In this document: positions 60,855-64,000 of the stretch, piece by piece
How positions within the stretch are numbered: position 1 is the stretch's first letter
Layout of the letters: the number at the start of each line of letters is the position of its first letter
From: CAZGUX01 sp964529305
GTDB lineage: Bacteria; Acidobacteriota; Terriglobia; Bryobacterales; Bryobacteraceae
Length of the DNA: 64,000 nt
NCBI GenBank assembly: GCA_964529305.1
Contig: CAZGUX010000009.1
Location: forward strand, 1-64,000
Reading direction: 5' to 3'
Made by a program: the position numbers and the translations under genes
The notes under the pieces: generated by a model
Told to the model about the DNA's origin: nothing
The model's database searches: none
Seen by the model: only the letters and a program-made list of their open reading frames with translations

Positions 60855-62426
60855 ATGCAGGAAACGAAGCCCACGACGCCCCTTGCCGCTTTGCGCGATG
60901 TCCGCCTGGAAAAGGTCAACGGCCTGCGCGCCCTGGGTCTGAACCCCTACCCGGCCAAAAGTTCGCGCACACACTACGCCGGGGCCGTGATTTCCGGCTT
61001 CGAGGAAATGGAGGGGAAGCCGGTCACCGTCGCCGGACGTCTGGTTTCGTGGCGGAAACAGGGGGCGCTGGCCTTCGGCCACATCCTCGACCAGACGGGG
61101 CAGATCCAGTTGATGTTAAGGCGCAACACACTGGCGCCCACGGATTCGTCCACCGGCAATCTCGGGTACGCGGAACTGAACCTGGTCGATCTGGGCGACC
61201 TGGTGGAAGCCACGGGCGCCGTTGGCAGGACTCAACGCGGCGAGATCTCGATCATGGTGGATTCGTTCCGCATCCTCACCAAGACGCTACGGCCCCTGCC
61301 TGAGAAGTACTCCGGCCTCAAGGACCGGGAGATCATTCTCCGCAAGCGCTATCTCGATTGCATTGTCAACCCCGAGACCAAGCAGCGCTTCGAGACGCTG
61401 GCCCGCATGCAGTTTGCCATTCGGCAGTTCCTGAACGACCGCGGGTTCCTGGAGATCCCGACCCCGATCATTCAGCAGCAGTATGGCGGCGGAACGGCGC
61501 GACCCTTCCTGGTGAACGTCAATGCGCTGAGCGTCAGCATGTACCTGTCGATCTCCCACGAACTCTACTTGAAACGCCTGATCGCGGCGGGGTTCGACAA
61601 GGTGTACACCATCGGCCGCTACTTCCGGAACGAGGGAATCGACAAGACGCACCACCCCGAGTTCCAGATGATCGAGACGATGACGGCTTATGAGAACTAC
61701 GAGTACAACATGGGGCTCGTCGAGGATCTTTTCCGGCACGTAGCGGTCAACGTGTTTGGCAAGACGGTTTTCCACGTCAAGGGCCAGGACGTGGACTTCG
61801 GTCCCGCATGGAAACGCCTGCCGATGACCGACCTGGTCGCGGAACAGACCGGGATCGACTTTCTCGAGTGCCAGTCCGTCCAGGAAGCGAACGCCAAACT
61901 CGCCCTGTTGAACATTCACGAGCCGCAGGAATCCATCGGCCATGCCATCGTGCGGGCGTTCGAGGAGAAAGTGCAGCCGGTGCTGATCCAGCCAACGATC
62001 GTCTACGGCCATCCGGTCGAGATCTCGCCGCTGGCCAAGCCCATGGACACGGACCCGCGGTTTGCCGAGCGCTTCGAGATTTTCATCGCCGGCATGGAGT
62101 GCGGCGACAACTGGAGCGAGCAGAACGACCCCGTGCAGTTGCTGGCGCGCTGGCGGGAACACTACCGGCCTGAAGATCGCGACTCGGGCGAGTTCCACCC
62201 TCTCGATTTCGACTTCATCGAGATGCTGGAGCACGGCATGCCGCCCACCACCGGCATCGGTCCCGGCATCGAGCGCATGGCCATGATCTTCACCGAACAG
62301 GAAGACATCTACGACGTGATCTTCTTCCCGCTGATGAAGCCCCGGCTTTCCCCGGTCAACCGGCAGATTTTTGGCGTGGCGGGTGAAGACGTGGACGAAG
62401 GCGAACCGGCCGGGGAAGAAGCGTAG
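60855..62426 (+). CDS. lysS: Class II lysyl-tRNA synthetase, divergent type
   Basis: A 523-residue synthetase with an N-terminal OB anticodon domain (about 45-150) and a class II core. Motif 2 is RYFRNEGIDKTHHPEFQMIE, and HELYLKRLI precedes it as in LysRS. Motif 3 departs from the usual GLGIGIDR and reads GIGPGIERMAMIF, and SEQNDPVQLLARW replaces the usual SELNDP context with an insertion before it. The whole protein still fits LysRS best. It is divergent from larC and 16 bp before the YihY gene. Confidence 0.87.
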   Translation: MQETKPTTPLAALRDVRLEKVNGLRALGLNPYPAKSSRTHYAGAVISGFEEMEGKPVTVAGRLVSWRKQGALAFGHILDQTGQIQLMLRRNTLAPTDSSTGNLGYAELNLVDLGDLVEATGAVGRTQRGEISIMVDSFRILTKTLRPLPEKYSGLKDREIILRKRYLDCIVNPETKQRFETLARMQFAIRQFLNDRGFLEIPTPIIQQQYGGGTARPFLVNVNALSVSMYLSISHELYLKRLIAAGFDKVYTIGRYFRNEGIDKTHHPEFQMIETMTAYENYEYNMGLVEDLFRHVAVNVFGKTVFHVKGQDVDFGPAWKRLPMTDLVAEQTGIDFLECQSVQEANAKLALLNIHEPQESIGHAIVRAFEEKVQPVLIQPTIVYGHPVEISPLAKPMDTDPRFAERFEIFIAGMECGDNWSEQNDPVQLLARWREHYRPEDRDSGEFHPLDFDFIEMLEHGMPPTTGIGPGIERMAMIFTEQEDIYDVIFFPLMKPRLSPVNRQIFGVAGEDVDEGEPAGEEA

Positions 62427-62442
62427 ATCTCGAGTCACCGCC

Positions 62443-63348
62443 GTGACGGATCCGGAAACCCCATCGCCGACCCCGCCCCCGCCGTCGTCGCAAGTGGCGG
62501 AAGCGAGCGCGGGCGTCCTCGCGTACCCGGGCAGGGAGCGCGGCCTGATACATCGCCTTCGCCCGACGCTCCGGTACTGGATGGAAGTGGAAGTCCACGT
62601 CTACGCGCTGTCGGTGGCGGCCTGTGTGCTGTTGTCGTTCTTTCCGTTCCTGATCGTGATGGTTTCGCTTTGCCGCTACGTGTTGCAGTGGCCAGAGGCG
62701 GTTCGCGTGATCCATCTGGCAATCGCCGACTTCTTCCCCAGCGATCTCTACGACTTCATTCAGCGGAACCTGATGCAGACGGTCTACGAGTCGGCCAAGG
62801 CGCATGGATCGTTCCAGATCACGTCCCTGGTCCTGCTGCTGTTCACCGCCAACGGCGTCTTCGTCCCCTTTGAGGTGGCGCTGAACAAGGCCTGGGGAAT
62901 CAGCCAGAATCGGAGCTACGTCAAGAACCAGTTAGTCAGCTTGGGCCTCATCTTCGCCTGCGGCACTTTGGCCATGGTGTCCTTCGCCCTGACGGCTGCC
63001 AACCAGGAGTTCTTCGCTACCTGGCGCTGGCTTCCCTCGTGGTTTGCCGTGGTGCTGTTCAAGATGATGGCGGTCCCGCTTTCCATCCTGGCCATCGCGC
63101 TGATCTACTGGCTGCTGCCGAACACGCAGGTGCGGTTCTGGTCGGTGATGCCCACGGCGGGGGCCGTCGGCCTGGCTCTGGAGGCGCTGAAGTGGCTGAA
63201 CCGTCTGACCTGGCCGCTGCTCAAAGACAAGCTGCGTTATGAATACGGTCCGTTCCGCATTTCCGTCGCGATCCTGCTGTGGAGCTTTGTCGCGGCCATG
63301 ATCGTGATGGCCGGAGCGGAGCGGCTTGGCCGGAAGGCGCGAGGATAA
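62443..63348 (+). CDS. YihY/BrkB-family inner-membrane protein
   Basis: About 301 residues from GTG 62443, after a Pro-rich cytoplasmic start. Six membrane helices follow the YihY layout (VAACVLLSFFPFLIVMVSL, FQITSLVLLLFTANGVF, SLGLIFACGTLAMVSFAL, MAVPLSILAIALIYWLL and two more). The GVFVPFEVALNKAWG segment is typical. The family, once called ribonuclease BN, has no proven enzymatic function. Confidence 0.9.
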   Translation: MTDPETPSPTPPPPSSQVAEASAGVLAYPGRERGLIHRLRPTLRYWMEVEVHVYALSVAACVLLSFFPFLIVMVSLCRYVLQWPEAVRVIHLAIADFFPSDLYDFIQRNLMQTVYESAKAHGSFQITSLVLLLFTANGVFVPFEVALNKAWGISQNRSYVKNQLVSLGLIFACGTLAMVSFALTAANQEFFATWRWLPSWFAVVLFKMMAVPLSILAIALIYWLLPNTQVRFWSVMPTAGAVGLALEALKWLNRLTWPLLKDKLRYEYGPFRISVAILLWSFVAAMIVMAGAERLGRKARG

Positions 63349-63352
63349 CGGT

Positions 63353-63372
63353 GTCTAGCCTGGCGGCTAGAC
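63353..63372. terminator. Bidirectional hairpin between convergent genes
   Basis: GTCTAGCC-TGGC-GGCTAGAC, an eight-pair perfect stem with a four-base loop, starts five bases after the YihY stop and includes the stop codon of the convergent PIN gene. It could end transcription from both sides; no U-run is present. Confidence 0.5.
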
Positions 63373-63792
63373 GGAGCGACCCACGATACCGACGTGACCT
63401 GCCGCGCCAAGCAGGTGCCGATCATTGGTCCATATCTCGGGTTCGCCAACTTTGAGTGCTGTCGCCAGGTGAATTGCATCGCCTGCACGGAGGTGTACCG
63501 TCTCCGGCAGACCACGGATCAGCGTCGCTGTGGTCCGTAACAAGACATCGGTAACGGGCACCAGGTTCCACAAGCCACTTTCTGCGTGGCTGCGGAACAG
63601 ATCCATCAGAACACGTCCCTGGGCGGGGGTCAGAGAGCCTTCCCGTACATGTCTATGAAAAACGCACGTCACCTCCGCTAGCGCCCAAGCTGATGAGCAT
63701 ACGTAGGTTACTTTACGGATCAGCTTCCGCACGGCCGCGGCATCCGGTTCGTTCACATAATACTTGGCAACGTACGCTGAATCGAAGTACAT
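63367..63792 (-). CDS. PIN-domain (VapC-like) toxin
   Basis: A 141-residue PIN nuclease from ATG 63792. The four acidic residues are visible: D4 (YFDSAYVAK), E40 (WALAEV), an Asp in HLRAGDAIHLATAL and another in EIWTNDRHLL. VapC toxins cut tRNA or rRNA and are held by a cognate antitoxin, whose gene ends two bases upstream. Confidence 0.9.
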   Translation of the reverse strand: MYFDSAYVAKYYVNEPDAAAVRKLIRKVTYVCSSAWALAEVTCVFHRHVREGSLTPAQGRVLMDLFRSHAESGLWNLVPVTDVLLRTTATLIRGLPETVHLRAGDAIHLATALKVGEPEIWTNDRHLLGAAGHVGIVGRSV

Positions 63793-63794
63793 GG

Positions 63795-64000
63795 TCAACG
63801 GTCTTCTTCGAGGAAGCGTCCGCTATCGCCGGGCACGGAAGGGAAACTCCGCCAAACATCGCTGAGGTCGGGCAGTCGCGGCTTGGCGGTTTTCGAAATG
63901 GGCCGGAGCTCGGCAACCGGTTCGCCACGCCGCTGGATCACAATCACTGCCCCATCGGCGGCTTCGCGCACCAGTTCCGACGTTCGGATGTGCAGATCAC
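63795..64000 (-). CDS. Phd/YefM-type antitoxin, 5' end beyond the window
   Basis: The minus strand reads in frame to the window edge: IRTSELVREAADGAVIVIQ, RRGEPVAELRP, and LPDLSDVWRSFP to FLEEDR and a TGA at 63797-63795. The stretch GEPVAEL is typical of Phd/YefM DNA-binding antitoxins. The start lies outside. The stop is two bases before the PIN toxin ATG, the usual order and spacing of a vap operon. Confidence 0.85.
   Translation of the reverse strand, partial: DLHIRTSELVREAADGAVIVIQRRGEPVAELRPISKTAKPRLPDLSDVWRSFPSVPGDSGRFLEEDR

Noticed and set aside
1..64000. tRNA, rRNA, CRISPR or insertion sequences
   Set aside because: I looked in the intergenic gaps for GGTTCGAATCC-type T-arms, regular repeat-spacer arrays and transposase motifs and saw none.

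Overview
This 64 kb, high-GC window looks like the chromosome of an acidobacterium of the Solibacter/Bryobacter type (class Terriglobia, order Bryobacterales). The clues are two Oar-like TonB-dependent receptors of about 1,130-1,150 residues with carboxypeptidase-regulatory N-termini, an acidobacterial-type orphan FtsX/MacB permease of 804 residues, secreted sialidase-like and VCBS-repeat proteins, a PEP-CTERM protein and dense short operons. This placement is inferred from gene content. I saw no rRNA, tRNA, CRISPR array or insertion sequence.

Layout. 1-3.3 kb: a leftward operon of two sialidase-like proteins flanking a phytanoyl-CoA-type dioxygenase. 3.4-7.5 kb: an esterase, an IscU-like scaffold, an Hpt protein and an aldehyde dehydrogenase. 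7.7-12.0 kb: an ECF sigma factor, a zinc-finger/HEAT anti-sigma factor, a DUF4097 protein, a PDZ protein and a PEP-CTERM protein. 12.0-17.6 kb: a TgpA-like transglutaminase, DUF2339 and DUF3999 membrane proteins. 17.6-22.7 kb: VCBS and beta-propeller proteins, a GntR/FCD regulator, an amidohydrolase remnant, a secreted alpha/beta hydrolase and an orphan MNT nucleotidyltransferase. 22.7-28.9 kb: a lysine/diaminopimelate operon, dapE-asd-lysC-dapB-dapA-dapD, preceded by a promoter and a lysine riboswitch (L box). 29-31.4 kb: an RND/HlyD-type adaptor and a third sialidase-like protein. 31.4-36.4 kb, leftward: ispG, an NfeD-like protein, a SPOR protein, lipA and lnt. 36.6-40.1 kb: a TonB receptor.

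40.2-53.2 kb holds what I consider the most interesting system: a LytS-type histidine kinase and LytTR response regulator, a medium-size TonB receptor, a frameshifted membrane ORF, an Oar-like TonB receptor, and an ABC transporter made of one ATPase and two DUF3526 permeases. Four 30-bp elements, each two 9-bp half-sites separated by exactly 12 bp and resembling the LytTR consensus, lie upstream of the response regulator, the TonB receptor, the ABC operon, and between the kinase and a divergent 45-codon membrane microprotein. They suggest one autoregulated LytTR regulon.

53.2-64 kb: the orphan permease, then a leftward housekeeping operon (larC, metG, tatD, a polyprenyl diphosphate synthase), rightward lysS and a YihY/BrkB membrane protein, and at the edge a Phd/VapC-type toxin-antitoxin pair whose antitoxin is cut by the window end.

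REP-like repeats appear as an inverted pair at the left edge and, in frame, inside the DUF2339 gene. A 28-bp perfect palindrome follows the first TonB receptor.
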